Assembly (NCBI GenBank): GCA_025456145.1
Contig: JALOLD010000032.1
Coordinates: forward strand, 1-35,722
Length of the DNA: 35,722 bases
Direction of reading: 5' to 3'
Origin: Thermoanaerobaculales bacterium
Lineage (GTDB): Bacteria; Acidobacteriota; Thermoanaerobaculia; Thermoanaerobaculales; Sulfomarinibacteraceae
Shown: positions 25,435 to 34,205 of the stretch, in pieces
Layout of the letters: the number at the start of each line of letters is the position of its first letter
Position numbering within the stretch: the stretch's first letter is position 1
Notes under the pieces: generated by a model
The model's database searches: none
Told to the model about the DNA's origin: nothing
Seen by the model: the letters and a program-made list of their open reading frames with translations, nothing else
Translations under genes and position numbers: made by a program

Positions 25435-26292
25435 GTGGTCGAGCAGCCCGCGCCGGACGCCGCCTGGAGCGAGATCGGCGGTGACGGCCCGCCGCTGGTC
25501 TTCACCCATGCCAACGGATTCCCGCCCGGCGCCTACCGGACGATGCTCGAGACCCTGACGTCGCGGTTCCGGGTCACGGCCTTCGCCAACCGGGCCCTGT
25601 GGTCCGACGACGACCCGTCGACGGTGTCGAGCTGGCGCCAGCTGGCCGACGACCTCCGCATCGGCCTCGCCGAGCACGCGGTCGCGCCGGTGGTGGCAGT
25701 CGGACACTCGATCGGCGGGATGTTGTGTGCCATCGCCGCGGCGCGGGCGCCCGGGCTGTTCTCGAGGCTGGTCCTCCTCGACCCGGTCGTCTTCTCGGGG
25801 GCTCAGGCCTTCGTCTGGGGCTGGATGAAGCGGCTCGGCATGGGTGGCCGCTTCCCCCTGGTCGACGGCGCCCTGCGGCGGCGGGACACCTGGCCCGATC
25901 GTGCGGCGGTGCGCGCCGCCTGGGCCGGCAAGCCGGTCTTCGCCTCGTGGGACCCCCGGGTCTTCGAGGACTACCTCGCCGACGGCGTCATCGACGCCTC
26001 GGACGGGTCGGTCACCCTGCGCTACCCGAAGGCCTGGGAGGCGCGGCTGTTCCGGATCTGCCCCCACGACGAGTGGGCCCGCCTGCGCCGGGTCGCGGCG
26101 CCGACCCTGGTCGTCCGCGGCGAGCGTTCGGACACCCTGCTGCCCGGCGCCGCCCGACGGATGGCCCGCGAGATGCCCGACGCCCGGGTGATCGAGCTCG
26201 CCGGCGCCTCACACTTCCTGCCGATGGAGAGGCCCGACGAGGTGGCGCGGCTGATCGTCGACTTTGCGGGAGGGCAGTCTCGACGGGCGTAA
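25435..26292 (+). CDS. Alpha/beta hydrolase
   Basis: A 285-residue cytoplasmic serine hydrolase of the alpha/beta fold. FTHANGFPPGAY gives the oxyanion-hole loop. GHSIGG holds the nucleophile Ser near residue 88. The acid is probably in the VVRGERSDTLLPG loop, and the catalytic His is in ASHFLPMERPDEVA near the end. It starts with GTG 11 bases after kbl and is likely cotranscribed. The substrate is unknown. The gene ends 39 bases before a convergent gene. Confidence 0.85.
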   Translation: MVEQPAPDAAWSEIGGDGPPLVFTHANGFPPGAYRTMLETLTSRFRVTAFANRALWSDDDPSTVSSWRQLADDLRIGLAEHAVAPVVAVGHSIGGMLCAIAAARAPGLFSRLVLLDPVVFSGAQAFVWGWMKRLGMGGRFPLVDGALRRRDTWPDRAAVRAAWAGKPVFASWDPRVFEDYLADGVIDASDGSVTLRYPKAWEARLFRICPHDEWARLRRVAAPTLVVRGERSDTLLPGAARRMAREMPDARVIELAGASHFLPMERPDEVARLIVDFAGGQSRRA

Positions 26293-26331
26293 CGCGGGCC
26301 GGTTCGTCGACGACCGATTGCACCCGCGATC

Positions 26332-27108
26332 TCATTCCGAGGCGGCCGGCTTTCGGGCCTCGAAGAGCAGCCCGACGCCCCAGGGAGCGCCGTCGAACAG
26401 CCGGTCGAGCTGGAAGCACCGGCGGACCAGGCCGACCAGCCAGCGTCGTCGTCCGAGCCCGGCGACCGTCGCCAGGGCGGGGTCGGCGTCGAGGGGGCCG
26501 TCGTGGCGCAGCCGGCGCCGGTTGACCCGGCGCATGAAGACGTCGTCGTAGAGCCGGAGCACCGGCCACCCCCACACCGTGACCTCGGGATCGAGACCGG
26601 CGTCGGCGAGCATCCGGCGCATCGCCGGCGCCCGGTAGCGCCGGAGATGGCCACCCCAGTCGTCCCAGTCCGACCACTGCTCGGGGCCCGCCGGCACCGT
26701 ACCGACGAGCCAGCCCTCGGGCGCAAGCACTCGGGCGAGCTCGCGGGCCGCCGCGCGGTCGGCCGGGATGTGCTCGAGGGTCTCGGCGGAGGAGACGCAG
26801 GGGAAGGTCCGGTCGGCGAAGGGCAGGCGGGTGATGTCGGCGACCACCGGCAGGACCGAGCCGGCGAGACCGGCCCGCTCGGCTCGGCGCGCGACCACCG
26901 CGAGCGAGCGCAACGACCGGTCGGCCGCGACCACGGTCCGGCCGCCGCGAGCCAGGGTCAGGCTCAACGAGCCGACCCCGGCAGCGCACTCGAGGTGGCG
27001 CCCGGCGGCCGGGGCCCGCCGTTCGATGGTCCGGGCCAGCCGGTCCTCGCGGTGGGCATGGCGCGGCCCGAAGAACTCCGGGTCGGCTCCCCACTCGGCT
27101 TTGCCCAT
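26332..27108 (-). CDS. Class I SAM-dependent methyltransferase
   Basis: A 258-residue methyltransferase. Motif I is HLECAAGVGSLSLTLARGG, in which the usual D.GCG.G is ECAAGVG. Post-I is VVAADRS, and motif II/III is FPCVSSAETLEHIPADRAAARELARVLAPEGWLV, typical of the Methyltransf_11 group. A C-terminal 80-residue helical, Arg-rich region follows. Start at 27108, with GGAAGGGACC as ribosome site. It lies 53 bases after a radical SAM gene, so the two may modify one product together. Substrate unknown. Confidence 0.82.
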   Translation of the reverse strand: MGKAEWGADPEFFGPRHAHREDRLARTIERRAPAAGRHLECAAGVGSLSLTLARGGRTVVAADRSLRSLAVVARRAERAGLAGSVLPVVADITRLPFADRTFPCVSSAETLEHIPADRAAARELARVLAPEGWLVGTVPAGPEQWSDWDDWGGHLRRYRAPAMRRMLADAGLDPEVTVWGWPVLRLYDDVFMRRVNRRRLRHDGPLDADPALATVAGLGRRRWLVGLVRRCFQLDRLFDGAPWGVGLLFEARKPAASE

Positions 27109-27161
27109 GGTCCCTTCCTCGAAGGTGCGCCCGTGAGAGGTGCCAGGCTGAAGCCGGGCGC

Positions 27162-28094
27162 CTACCGGTTGATGATCTTCCGCGCCACCTGCTTGACCGG
27201 GAGCACCCGGTCGAGCTTGTGGCCGATGCGGATCAGCTGGTCGACCACCGCGGCCTTGCCCGAGGTGTTCTTGTAGCACTCGCCGCACCGGGGCAGGGTG
27301 TCGAAGTCGCGCGCCCTGAACGCCTCCATCAGCTCGGGGATCCGGGGAGACGCGAGGATCTCCCGCACCGTCTGGATCTTCAGGTCGCCGATCGCCTGGG
27401 CGCCGTCGTAGTCATAGCAGCAGTGGGTGACCCGGCCGTCCGACAGGACCACGAACCAGCGGAAGGGGTAGCCCTGGAAGCAGCCGTAGTACTGCTCGTG
27501 GAGCTCGGTGGCGTCGGTCGTGTCGAGGCCCTCGCAGGTCTTCTCGATGACCACCGCCTGGGGGTAGCGGTCGAGCTCGAAGAAGGCCTCGAAGTCGCGG
27601 GTCGTCTCGTCGGCGGTCTTGAGCGAGACCATCTTCTGGATCTCGACCCGGATCGGGTGGCCCGCGGAGAGCTCGAGGAAGGTCCGGATGTTGCCGACGA
27701 CCTCGTCGAACCGGCCGCCGCGGCGGATCTCCGGGTAGACCTCGCGCCTCACCGTGTCGACGCACAACCGGATCCGTTCGAGCGAGGTCCGGAGCAGCTC
27801 GCGGCCGTAGGCCTCGTCGAGCATCATGACGTTGGTCGAGACCCCGACCCCGGGGAACAGGTCGATCGCCTCGGCGAGCCTCGGGTAGAGCAGCGGCTCG
27901 CCCATCTCGTGCAGCCAGCGCGCCCGGATCCCGTTGTCCCGAAAATCCGAGGCGACCTTCTCGACCAGCCACCACGGCATGTCGTCCTCGGGTCGGCCGA
28001 GGTTGCCCATCGGGCACATCCCGCAGCGCAGGTTGCACCGGCTGGTCAGCTCGACGCCGATCTTGGCCGAGGGCAGGTCGAGAATCGGTCTCAC
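27162..28094 (-). CDS. Radical SAM / SPASM-domain protein
   Basis: A 310-residue radical SAM enzyme. The cluster motif CNLRCGMC (Cys20, Cys24, Cys27) binds the SAM-cleaving [4Fe-4S], followed by HEMGEPLLYP (the GGE-like motif). The C-terminus has YYGC, HCCYDYDG and CGECY, a SPASM-type set of cysteines for an auxiliary cluster. The family modifies peptides, sugars or other small molecules; no precursor peptide gene is visible nearby. The start is GTG at 28094, 6 bases after TAGACT, so the mRNA is probably leaderless. It is upstream of the methyltransferase and divergent from RNase D. Confidence 0.88.
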   Translation of the reverse strand: MRPILDLPSAKIGVELTSRCNLRCGMCPMGNLGRPEDDMPWWLVEKVASDFRDNGIRARWLHEMGEPLLYPRLAEAIDLFPGVGVSTNVMMLDEAYGRELLRTSLERIRLCVDTVRREVYPEIRRGGRFDEVVGNIRTFLELSAGHPIRVEIQKMVSLKTADETTRDFEAFFELDRYPQAVVIEKTCEGLDTTDATELHEQYYGCFQGYPFRWFVVLSDGRVTHCCYDYDGAQAIGDLKIQTVREILASPRIPELMEAFRARDFDTLPRCGECYKNTSGKAAVVDQLIRIGHKLDRVLPVKQVARKIINR

Positions 28095-28100
28095 CGGCCG

Positions 28101-28109
28101 AGTCTAGCA
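28101..28109 (-). promoter_or_regulatory. Extended -10 of the radical SAM gene (probable leaderless start)
   Basis: On the minus strand this reads TGCTAGACT, an extended -10. Its end lies 6 bases from the GTG start codon. Confidence 0.55.
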
Positions 28110-28120
28110 TGGGGCGGGTT

Positions 28121-28220
28121 GAGGGCTTGAGGGCTTGGCACTGTCGCTGACATCGGACGCGGACTTGGACGCGGACTCGGACGCGGTCACAGACGCGGAC
28201 GCGGACGCGGGAACGGTCGC
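28121..28220. repeat. Composite repeat locus C, between two divergent promoters
   Basis: Two GAGGGCTT octamers (28121-28136) are followed by CTGTCGCT, the conserved GACATC (28149-28154) and then GGACGC-type hexamers with variants GGACTT and GGACTC to about 28208. It is the shortest complete copy and shows all parts in order on the plus strand. It fills the space between the radical SAM -10 (28101) and the RNase D -10 (28237). Confidence 0.9.
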
Positions 28221-28233
28221 TGCCGGCGGTGAG

Positions 28234-28242
28234 TGCTACGAT
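28234..28242 (+). promoter_or_regulatory. Extended -10 of the RNase D gene (probable leaderless start)
   Basis: TGCTACGAT ends 8 bases before the ATG at 28251. No ribosome site lies between. Confidence 0.55.
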
Positions 28243-28250
28243 CGCGGTCC

Positions 28251-29390
28251 ATGGCCGACCTACCGAACGCGACCTGGGTGGAGACCTCCGAGGGCGTCGA
28301 GGACGTGGTGGCGGCGATCGCCGGATCGCGCGCCATCGCGCTCGACACCGAGGCCGACTCGCTCCACTCGTACTTTCACAAGACCTGTCTGATCCAGGTC
28401 ACCGCCGGAGAGGCGAGCTTTGTCATCGACCCGTTGGCGCTGCCGGCGGATGCGCTCGCCCCGCTCTGGCGGCCGGTCGAGGACCCCGGGGTGGAGGTCC
28501 TCATGCACGGCGCCGACTACGACCTGAGGGTGCTCGACCGGGACTACGGCGTCCACATCCGCGGCCTGCTCGACACCCAGATCATGGCGCAGCTGCTCGG
28601 CGAGCCGAAGACCGGGCTCGCGGCGCTGCTCGACAAGGAGCTCGGCATCACCATCGACAAGCGCCACCAGCGCGCCGACTGGGGACGCCGGCCGTTGACC
28701 CCTGACCAGATCGCCTATGCCGCGTCCGACACCGCGAACCTCGCGCCCCTCGCCGCCCGCCTGCGCGCCCGCCTCGAGGCTCTCGGCCGGTGGAGCTGGG
28801 CGGTCGAGGACTGCCGCCGGCTCGAGGCGGTCCGGCACCAGCCCGCCGAGCCCGACCCGCTGGCCTTCGAGCGGATCAAAGGAGTGCGGGCGCTGCGCGG
28901 GGTCGCGCGCGACCGGGCCTTCAGCCTCTTCGAGTGGCGCGAGGGCGAGGCCCAACGTCTCGACACCCCGCCGTTCAAGGTCCTCGGCAACGCGACGCTG
29001 ATCGCCCTCGCCGACCGGCCGCCCGCCGGGCGGGCCGAGCTGGGCAAGGTCGACGGGCTCGGTCCGCGCTTTCTCCGCCGCTGGGGGAACGATGTCCTGG
29101 CGATCCTCGACCAGCCCTCTCCGGCCCCCGAGTGGCGGCGGCACCCGCGACCGCCGTCGCCGCCGCCGGCGGTCCTCGGGCGAATCAAGGCGATGACCGA
29201 GGCGCGCGATGCGACGGCCGCCCGGCTCGGTCTCGAACCGGGTCTGGTCTGCGCCAGATCGTGCCTCCTCGAGGTGGCGTCGCGGACCCCGCCGCCGCGG
29301 AACGCCGCCGAGCTCGAGGCCGCGGGTCTGGTCGGCTGGCGGCTCGCGGTGCTCGGCGAGCCGTTCCTCGCCGCCCTGGCGACCGCCTGA
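28251..29390 (+). CDS. rnd: Ribonuclease D (DEDD exonuclease with HRDC domain)
   Basis: A 379-residue 3'-5' exoribonuclease used in trimming stable RNA. Exo I is LDTEADSLHSYFHKTCLIQV (Asp32, Glu34). Exo II is HGADYDLRVL...LLDTQIMAQLLG. Exo III is PLTPDQIAYAASDT, the DEDDy Tyr-Asp pair. A HRDC domain follows around 205-280 (VARDRAFSLFEWREGEAQRLDTPPFKVL), and a second, weaker one may end the protein. I chose the ATG at 28251, 8 bases after the -10 box; an upstream in-frame start at 28233 lies in the promoter. proC follows after 50 bases with its own promoter-like box. Confidence 0.92.
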   Translation: MADLPNATWVETSEGVEDVVAAIAGSRAIALDTEADSLHSYFHKTCLIQVTAGEASFVIDPLALPADALAPLWRPVEDPGVEVLMHGADYDLRVLDRDYGVHIRGLLDTQIMAQLLGEPKTGLAALLDKELGITIDKRHQRADWGRRPLTPDQIAYAASDTANLAPLAARLRARLEALGRWSWAVEDCRRLEAVRHQPAEPDPLAFERIKGVRALRGVARDRAFSLFEWREGEAQRLDTPPFKVLGNATLIALADRPPAGRAELGKVDGLGPRFLRRWGNDVLAILDQPSPAPEWRRHPRPPSPPPAVLGRIKAMTEARDATAARLGLEPGLVCARSCLLEVASRTPPPRNAAELEAAGLVGWRLAVLGEPFLAALATA

Positions 29391-29412
29391 TCGCGTCGTC
29401 CGCGGCCCGTGC

Positions 29413-29418
29413 TACCCT
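29413..29418 (+). promoter_or_regulatory. -10-like box of proC
   Basis: TACCCT preceded by TGC (extended -10 form), 25 bases before the proC start, leaving room for the GGAGGA ribosome site. Confidence 0.35.
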
Positions 29419-29443
29419 GCGCGCTCGCGAGCACGGAGGAATG

Positions 29444-30295
29444 ATGGAGCTGCGGGACGAACGACTGGCCTTTATCGGCTGCGGGATGATGGGGGAGGCG
29501 ATGGTCAAGGGGCTGCTCCGCGAGGGCCTCGTCGACCCCCGCCAGATCGTCGCCAGCCACCCCCGGACCGAGCGCTGCGCCGAGCTCGAAAACCGCTATG
29601 GCATCACGACCAGCGACGACAACGCCGAGGCGGCGAACGGCGCGACCTTTGTCGTGCTCGCGGTCAAGCCGCAGTTCCTCGCCGAGGTCGAGGCCGATCT
29701 GCGCGGCGTCCTCGCCAAGAGCGCGACCGCGCTGTCGGTCGTTGCCGGCGCCGGGATGAGCCGGATCGCCTCGGCCCTCGGGGTCCGCCGGGTGGTCCGG
29801 GCGATGCCCAACACCCCGGCGCAGATCGGTCGCGGAATCTCGGTCTGGACCGCGACCGCCACCGTCGACGAGGCCGGCCGCCGAAAGGTGCGGGCGATCC
29901 TCTCGGCCCTCGGCGCCGAGGAGTTCGTCACCCACGAGGCCGAGCTCGACATGGCGACGGCGCTGAGCGGTACCGGTCCGGCGTACGTCTTCCTCTTCAT
30001 GGAGGCGCTGGTCGACGCCGGGGTCCACATGGGATTCTCCCGGCGGGTCGCCGAGCGGCTGGTCTTCGAGACCGTGCTCGGCGCCGCGGAGTTCGCCAAG
30101 GGCGCGCCCGAGCACCTCGCCAAGCTCCGCAACCAGGTGACCTCGCCGGGGGGGACCTCGGCCGCGGCGCAGTACGAGCTCGAGCGCGGCCGGCTGCGGA
30201 CCGTGCTGTCCGATGCGGTCTGGGCGGCCTATCGCCGCTGCCAGCAGCTCGGCGGCATCGCCGCCGCCGAGATCAACGGCGGCCCGCAGAAGTAG
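29444..30295 (+). CDS. proC: Pyrroline-5-carboxylate reductase
   Basis: A 283-residue enzyme that makes proline from pyrroline-5-carboxylate with NAD(P)H. It has IGCGMMGEAMVKGLL (nucleotide fold), VLAVKPQ, RAMPNTPAQIGRGISVW, and the substrate motif ALSGTGPAYVFLFMEALVDAGV, then LRNQVTSPGGTSAAAQYELERG. All are intact. Two ATGs are adjacent (29441, 29444). GGAGG at 29435-29439 is too close to the first, so 29444 is chosen; the difference is one Met. Confidence 0.95.
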   Translation: MELRDERLAFIGCGMMGEAMVKGLLREGLVDPRQIVASHPRTERCAELENRYGITTSDDNAEAANGATFVVLAVKPQFLAEVEADLRGVLAKSATALSVVAGAGMSRIASALGVRRVVRAMPNTPAQIGRGISVWTATATVDEAGRRKVRAILSALGAEEFVTHEAELDMATALSGTGPAYVFLFMEALVDAGVHMGFSRRVAERLVFETVLGAAEFAKGAPEHLAKLRNQVTSPGGTSAAAQYELERGRLRTVLSDAVWAAYRRCQQLGGIAAAEINGGPQK

Positions 30296-30300
30296 CGGCC

Positions 30301-30554
30301 GGAGCAGCGGCAGCGTCAGCTGCAGGGACAGCGGCACCGAGAGCGGGAGCGGGAGCGGGAGCGACAGCGGCAACGGCGGCAGCGGCGGCAACGAGGATCG
30401 GCCCGGGCTGGGTAGGCGGGTCGTTCACGGCCCGCCCGCCGCGTCAGCGGCAGCTACCGCTGCAAGCCCTCAAGCCCTCAAGCCCAGGCGCCGCAGGCGC
30501 CGGCCAAGCCCTCAAGCCCAGGCGCCCCAGGCGCCGGCCAAGCCCTCAAGCCCC
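30301..30554. repeat. Composite repeat locus D
   Basis: Polarity is as in loci B and E: hexamers (AGCGGC, GGGAGC) first, then AAGCCCTC octamers. The octamers are interrupted twice by a 20-base GGCGCC palindrome block (about 30485-30504 and 30520-30539), nearly identical to that in locus B. An unrelated 60-base stretch separates the hexamer and octamer parts. No GACATC core. Confidence 0.88.
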
Positions 30555-30588
30555 CGACGCCCGGGGCGGCGGCCCGCCCCGGGCGTCG
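30555..30588. terminator. Perfect 15-bp hairpin between convergent proC and Spy-like genes
   Basis: CGACGCCCGGGGCGG (30555-30569) and its exact complement (30574-30588) enclose a 4-base loop. It lies 18 bases after the Spy-like stop. No U-tract is present on either side, so it would act as a structural, bidirectional end or an mRNA stabiliser. Confidence 0.55.
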
Positions 30589-30606
30589 CGAGCTCCGAGT
30601 GCGCGA

Positions 30607-31068
30607 TCAGCGGCGAACCAGCTCGAAGGCCTTGAACGCGGGGATCCACGGCTGGATCCGGTCGGCGATGCGGATCTCGGTGAGGCGGTCCATCTGCGCC
30701 TCGTCGAGCAGGGCCTGGAAGCCGTCGACGTAGACCACGTGAACGTCGATCAGGGCCTCGCCCAGGGCGTGGCGCTCGATCACCAGCACGCCGAGCTCGG
30801 TCGGGTCGGGGGCGCCGGTGGCGAACAGCGCGTCGATCTGCGCCTGGATGTCGGCGAGCTGCTGGCGGATCGGGGCCTCGGCGTCGCGGTGCTCGGCCCA
30901 CAGCAGGTCCCAGGCCTCGACCTGGAGCGGGTCGAGGTCGAGGAAGTTGACGATCGCGAACCGCGCGGCGTCCATTGCCGGGTGGGTGAGGTCGGGCGGG
31001 TCCCCGACCTGGGCGGCGGCGGGCAGGGCGAGAGCGAGCAGCATGGCGGACAGCAGCAGACGTTTCAT
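30607..31068 (-). CDS. Spy/CpxP-like periplasmic protein
   Basis: A 153-residue protein with a clean signal peptide (MKRLLLSAMLLALALPAAAQ, cleavage near 20). The mature part is all-helical, with LDPLQVEAWDLLWAEHRDAEAPIRQQLADIQAQIDALF, the LTxxQ-like helix pattern of Spy/CpxP chaperones that guard against envelope protein misfolding. No CpxAR-like system is nearby. The Met at 31068 was chosen for the signal peptide and the GGGAGA site; the longer in-frame start at 31164 would bury the signal peptide. Confidence 0.75.
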   Translation of the reverse strand: MKRLLLSAMLLALALPAAAQVGDPPDLTHPAMDAARFAIVNFLDLDPLQVEAWDLLWAEHRDAEAPIRQQLADIQAQIDALFATGAPDPTELGVLVIERHALGEALIDVHVVYVDGFQALLDEAQMDRLTEIRIADRIQPWIPAFKAFELVRR

Positions 31069-31185
31069 GGCATCTCCCGTGGGCGTGTTCGGATCCCCAA
31101 GGGTCACCGCAGCGTGGACCTCGTGATCGGAGTTGTGACGTCGGCGTCGGCGGCGGGTTGACATGCCGATCGGGGGAGGCCGGTG

Positions 31186-31191
31186 TAGAGT
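31186..31191 (+). promoter_or_regulatory. -10-like box of the NfuA-like gene
   Basis: TAGAGT at 31186-31191 is followed by GGGAGG and the ATG at 31215. A TTGACA at 31158-31163 is 22 bases upstream, too far for a normal -35, so the pair is uncertain. Confidence 0.35.
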
Positions 31192-31214
31192 TGTCCGGAA
31201 GGGAGGCGGGCGCC

Positions 31215-31787
31215 ATGATCACGCTCACCGAGACCGCTCGCGACAAGATCAGGGAGTACGTCGACGGGGCCGACGACGAGTGCATCGGCATCCGGGTGCT
31301 CGCCGCCAAGGTCGGTCGTCACACCTTCCGCTATCAGATGCAGCTGACCAGGGCGCAGGACCTCATCGACGGCGACACGAGCGTCGACTTCGACGGGTTC
31401 TCGGTCGTGCTCGACGCCCAGACCGCCGAGCTGATGAGCGGCGCGACCCTCGACTTTCTGACCCTCGAGACCGGCGAGGGCTTCGAGATCAGGAACCCGG
31501 CGGCCGACCCCGGGTGGGAGGACCCGTTGTACCAGAAGGTACAGCGGGTGATCGACGAGAAGGTGCTGCCGGTGGTCGGCGCCCACGGCGGCTGGGTCGA
31601 GCTCGAGCGGATCGAGGGTGACACCGCCTTCGTCAGCCTCGGCGGCGGCTGCCAGGGCTGCTCGTCGGCCGGCTTCACCCTGACCGCGGGCATCGAGTCG
31701 GCGATCTGCCACGAGGTCGACGAGATCGACCACGTGGTCGACGTCACCGACCACCGGGCGGGCGCCCAACCGTTCTACAAAGACTGA
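31215..31787 (+). CDS. nfuA: NfuA-type Fe-S cluster carrier
   Basis: A 190-residue Fe-S cluster carrier with the NfuA layout. The N-terminal A-type (IscA/HesB-like) domain (1-95) starts ITLTETARDKIREYV but lacks the three cluster cysteines, as in E. coli NfuA. The C-terminal NifU-like domain (about 105-180) has the cluster site GGGCQGCSSAGFTL (Cys146, Cys149). Two monomers share a [4Fe-4S] cluster and pass it to target enzymes, useful here for radical SAM proteins and polyferredoxins. It is a single gene with a GGGAGG ribosome site. Confidence 0.9.
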   Translation: MITLTETARDKIREYVDGADDECIGIRVLAAKVGRHTFRYQMQLTRAQDLIDGDTSVDFDGFSVVLDAQTAELMSGATLDFLTLETGEGFEIRNPAADPGWEDPLYQKVQRVIDEKVLPVVGAHGGWVELERIEGDTAFVSLGGGCQGCSSAGFTLTAGIESAICHEVDEIDHVVDVTDHRAGAQPFYKD

Positions 31788-32103
31788 CGCCAGCTCTGAG
31801 TCGTGAGCCGTCGCGGGCGGGCCACGAGGAGTGAACAACGCCTCGTGGTGGGCCCGTGACATCGACCCCGCGCACTGGTGGGTCAGGGTCTCAACGGCTC
31901 CGAGTGTCGAACGCGACGGTGCGGTGGACCGTCGACGGCCGACTGTCAACCGTCACGTCAGTCTGCGATGGCTCGGCTGAGGTGAACCACGCCCTCTGCG
32001 AGTCCTCCGCTTCGATGAAGAGACGGCTCTGTGAGAGATCACTTGATGTCTTCGTGTCTTGGTGGTTGCGACGGTGCGATGGTCGAGATTCCCGAATCGA
32101 GGC
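31788..32103. other. 316-base gap between convergent nfuA and murA
   Basis: No gene is seen. CCACGAGG (31822-31829) and CCTCGTGG (31841-31848) form an 8-bp stem with an 11-base loop, extended by partly paired G/C flanks; it could end nfuA transcription. At 32045-32068 is GATGTCTTCGTGTCTTGGTGG, a low-GC patch of a type I recognise from intergenic repeats in other environmental bacteria. The rest is unremarkable and its base composition is less GC-rich than the genes. Confidence 0.6.
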
Positions 32104-33429
<1,326 letters not shown>

Positions 33430-33448
33430 GGCTGCTGTCTCCGCCGGC

Positions 33449-33457
33449 ACTGTAACA
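33449..33457 (-). promoter_or_regulatory. Extended -10 of murA
   Basis: On the minus strand this reads TGTTACAGT. The murA ATG (33429) lies 19 bases downstream with GGCGGAGA between, a normal leader with a ribosome site. Confidence 0.5.
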
Positions 33458-33536
33458 CCCCCCTGACGATCCCAGCTTCGGTGCGGGGTGTGGCGCGGGT
33501 GTGGCAATCATGGGGTCGTCCGGGGGTAACCTGCGG

Positions 33537-33758
33537 ATCGGCGACGGCGGCAGCGGCAACGGCGACGGCAGTATCCGTGCCCGCATCCGCGTCCGAGTCC
33601 GAGTCCGCGTCCGATGTCAGCGACAGCGGCAGCGACAGCGACAGAGACAGCGGCAGGAGTCAGCGGCAGCGCCAGCTGCCGCGGCAAGCCCTCAAGCCCT
33701 CAGGCCCCCAAGCCCCCAAGCCCCCAAGCCCTCAAGCCCTCAAGCCCTCAAGCCCTCG
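33537..33758. repeat. Composite repeat locus E (complete, reverse polarity)
   Basis: Read on the minus strand the order is GAGGGCTT octamers (33758-33686), CGCTGC/CGCTGT hexamers, GACATC (33618-33613) and GGACGC/GGACTC hexamers, then GGCGAC-type units near 33540. This is the same order as locus C on the plus strand. The 20-base core CGCTGACATCGGACGCGGAC is identical to loci A and C. Confidence 0.9.
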
Positions 33759-33782
33759 GTCATCATCGCCCGGGGATGGATG

Positions 33783-33788
33783 TACACT
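33783..33788 (+). promoter_or_regulatory. -10 box of holC (probable leaderless start)
   Basis: TACACT ends 9 bases before the ATG at 33798; no ribosome site lies between. Confidence 0.45.
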
Positions 33789-33797
33789 TCCAACCCG

Positions 33798-34205
33798 ATG
33801 GCGCGCCTCGAGCTCCACGACCTGCGGACCGACAAGCGGGCCGCCGACCTCGCCCGGCTCATCGAGTCGCTCGCCGCCGATCGACGGCGGCTGGTGGTCT
33901 GGGTGGCCGACCAGGGCCGGCGGCAGATCTTCGACGACTGGCTGTGGACCTTCGACCGAGGGTCCTTCGTCCCGCACCTCCAGTGGCAGCCGTCGCTCGG
34001 CGCGGTCGACGACCCGGTCGTGCTGCTCGGGGTCGAGGCGAACCCGAACCACGCCGAGGTGCTCGTGGTCGGCGACGAGCTGCCCCCGGCCGGCTGGGCG
34101 CGCGGCTTCGCCGAGGTGCACGACCTGATCCCTCCGGGAGACGAGGGTCAGGCCCGTCGGGCGTGGTGGGACGAGTGGCGCGAGCACGATGGGGAGACAG
34201 GATGA
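33798..34205 (+). CDS. holC: HolC-like DNA polymerase III chi subunit
   Basis: A 135-residue protein resembling HolC, the clamp-loader accessory that links DNA polymerase III to single-strand-binding protein. The signature is DDWLWTFDRGSFVPH (46-60), matching the family's D..LWTF...SFVPH, followed by DDPVVLLG and a C-terminal helix region with ARRAWWDEWREHDG like the ARERW..YR end of HolC. Length is close to the usual 145-150. The stop overlaps the start of the dipeptidase gene (ATGA). In Proteobacteria holC lies beside pepA, also a peptidase gene. Confidence 0.75.
   Translation: MARLELHDLRTDKRAADLARLIESLAADRRRLVVWVADQGRRQIFDDWLWTFDRGSFVPHLQWQPSLGAVDDPVVLLGVEANPNHAEVLVVGDELPPAGWARGFAEVHDLIPPGDEGQARRAWWDEWREHDGETG

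Larger units (their letters stand above)
30296..30606. other. 311-base gap between convergent genes, filled by composite repeat locus D and a hairpin
   Basis: This gap lies between the end of proC (plus) and the end of the Spy-like gene (minus). 30301-30400 holds AGCGGC/GGGAGC hexamers. 30400-30460 is plain sequence with a GGCGGG...CCCGCC stem (30415-30436). 30462-30554 holds AAGCCCTC octamers with GGCGCC palindromes. 30555-30588 is a perfect hairpin. No gene is seen. Confidence 0.85.
33430..33797. other. 368-base gap between divergent murA and holC with composite repeat locus E
   Basis: 33430-33480 is the murA leader and promoter. 33480-33536 is plain sequence. 33537-33758 is composite repeat locus E. 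33759-33797 is the holC promoter. No gene is seen. Confidence 0.85.

Noticed and set aside
31158..31191. TTGACA at 31158 with TAGAGT as a normal sigma-70 promoter
   Set aside because: The spacer is 22 bases, beyond the usual 16-19; only the -10-like box is kept, at low confidence.
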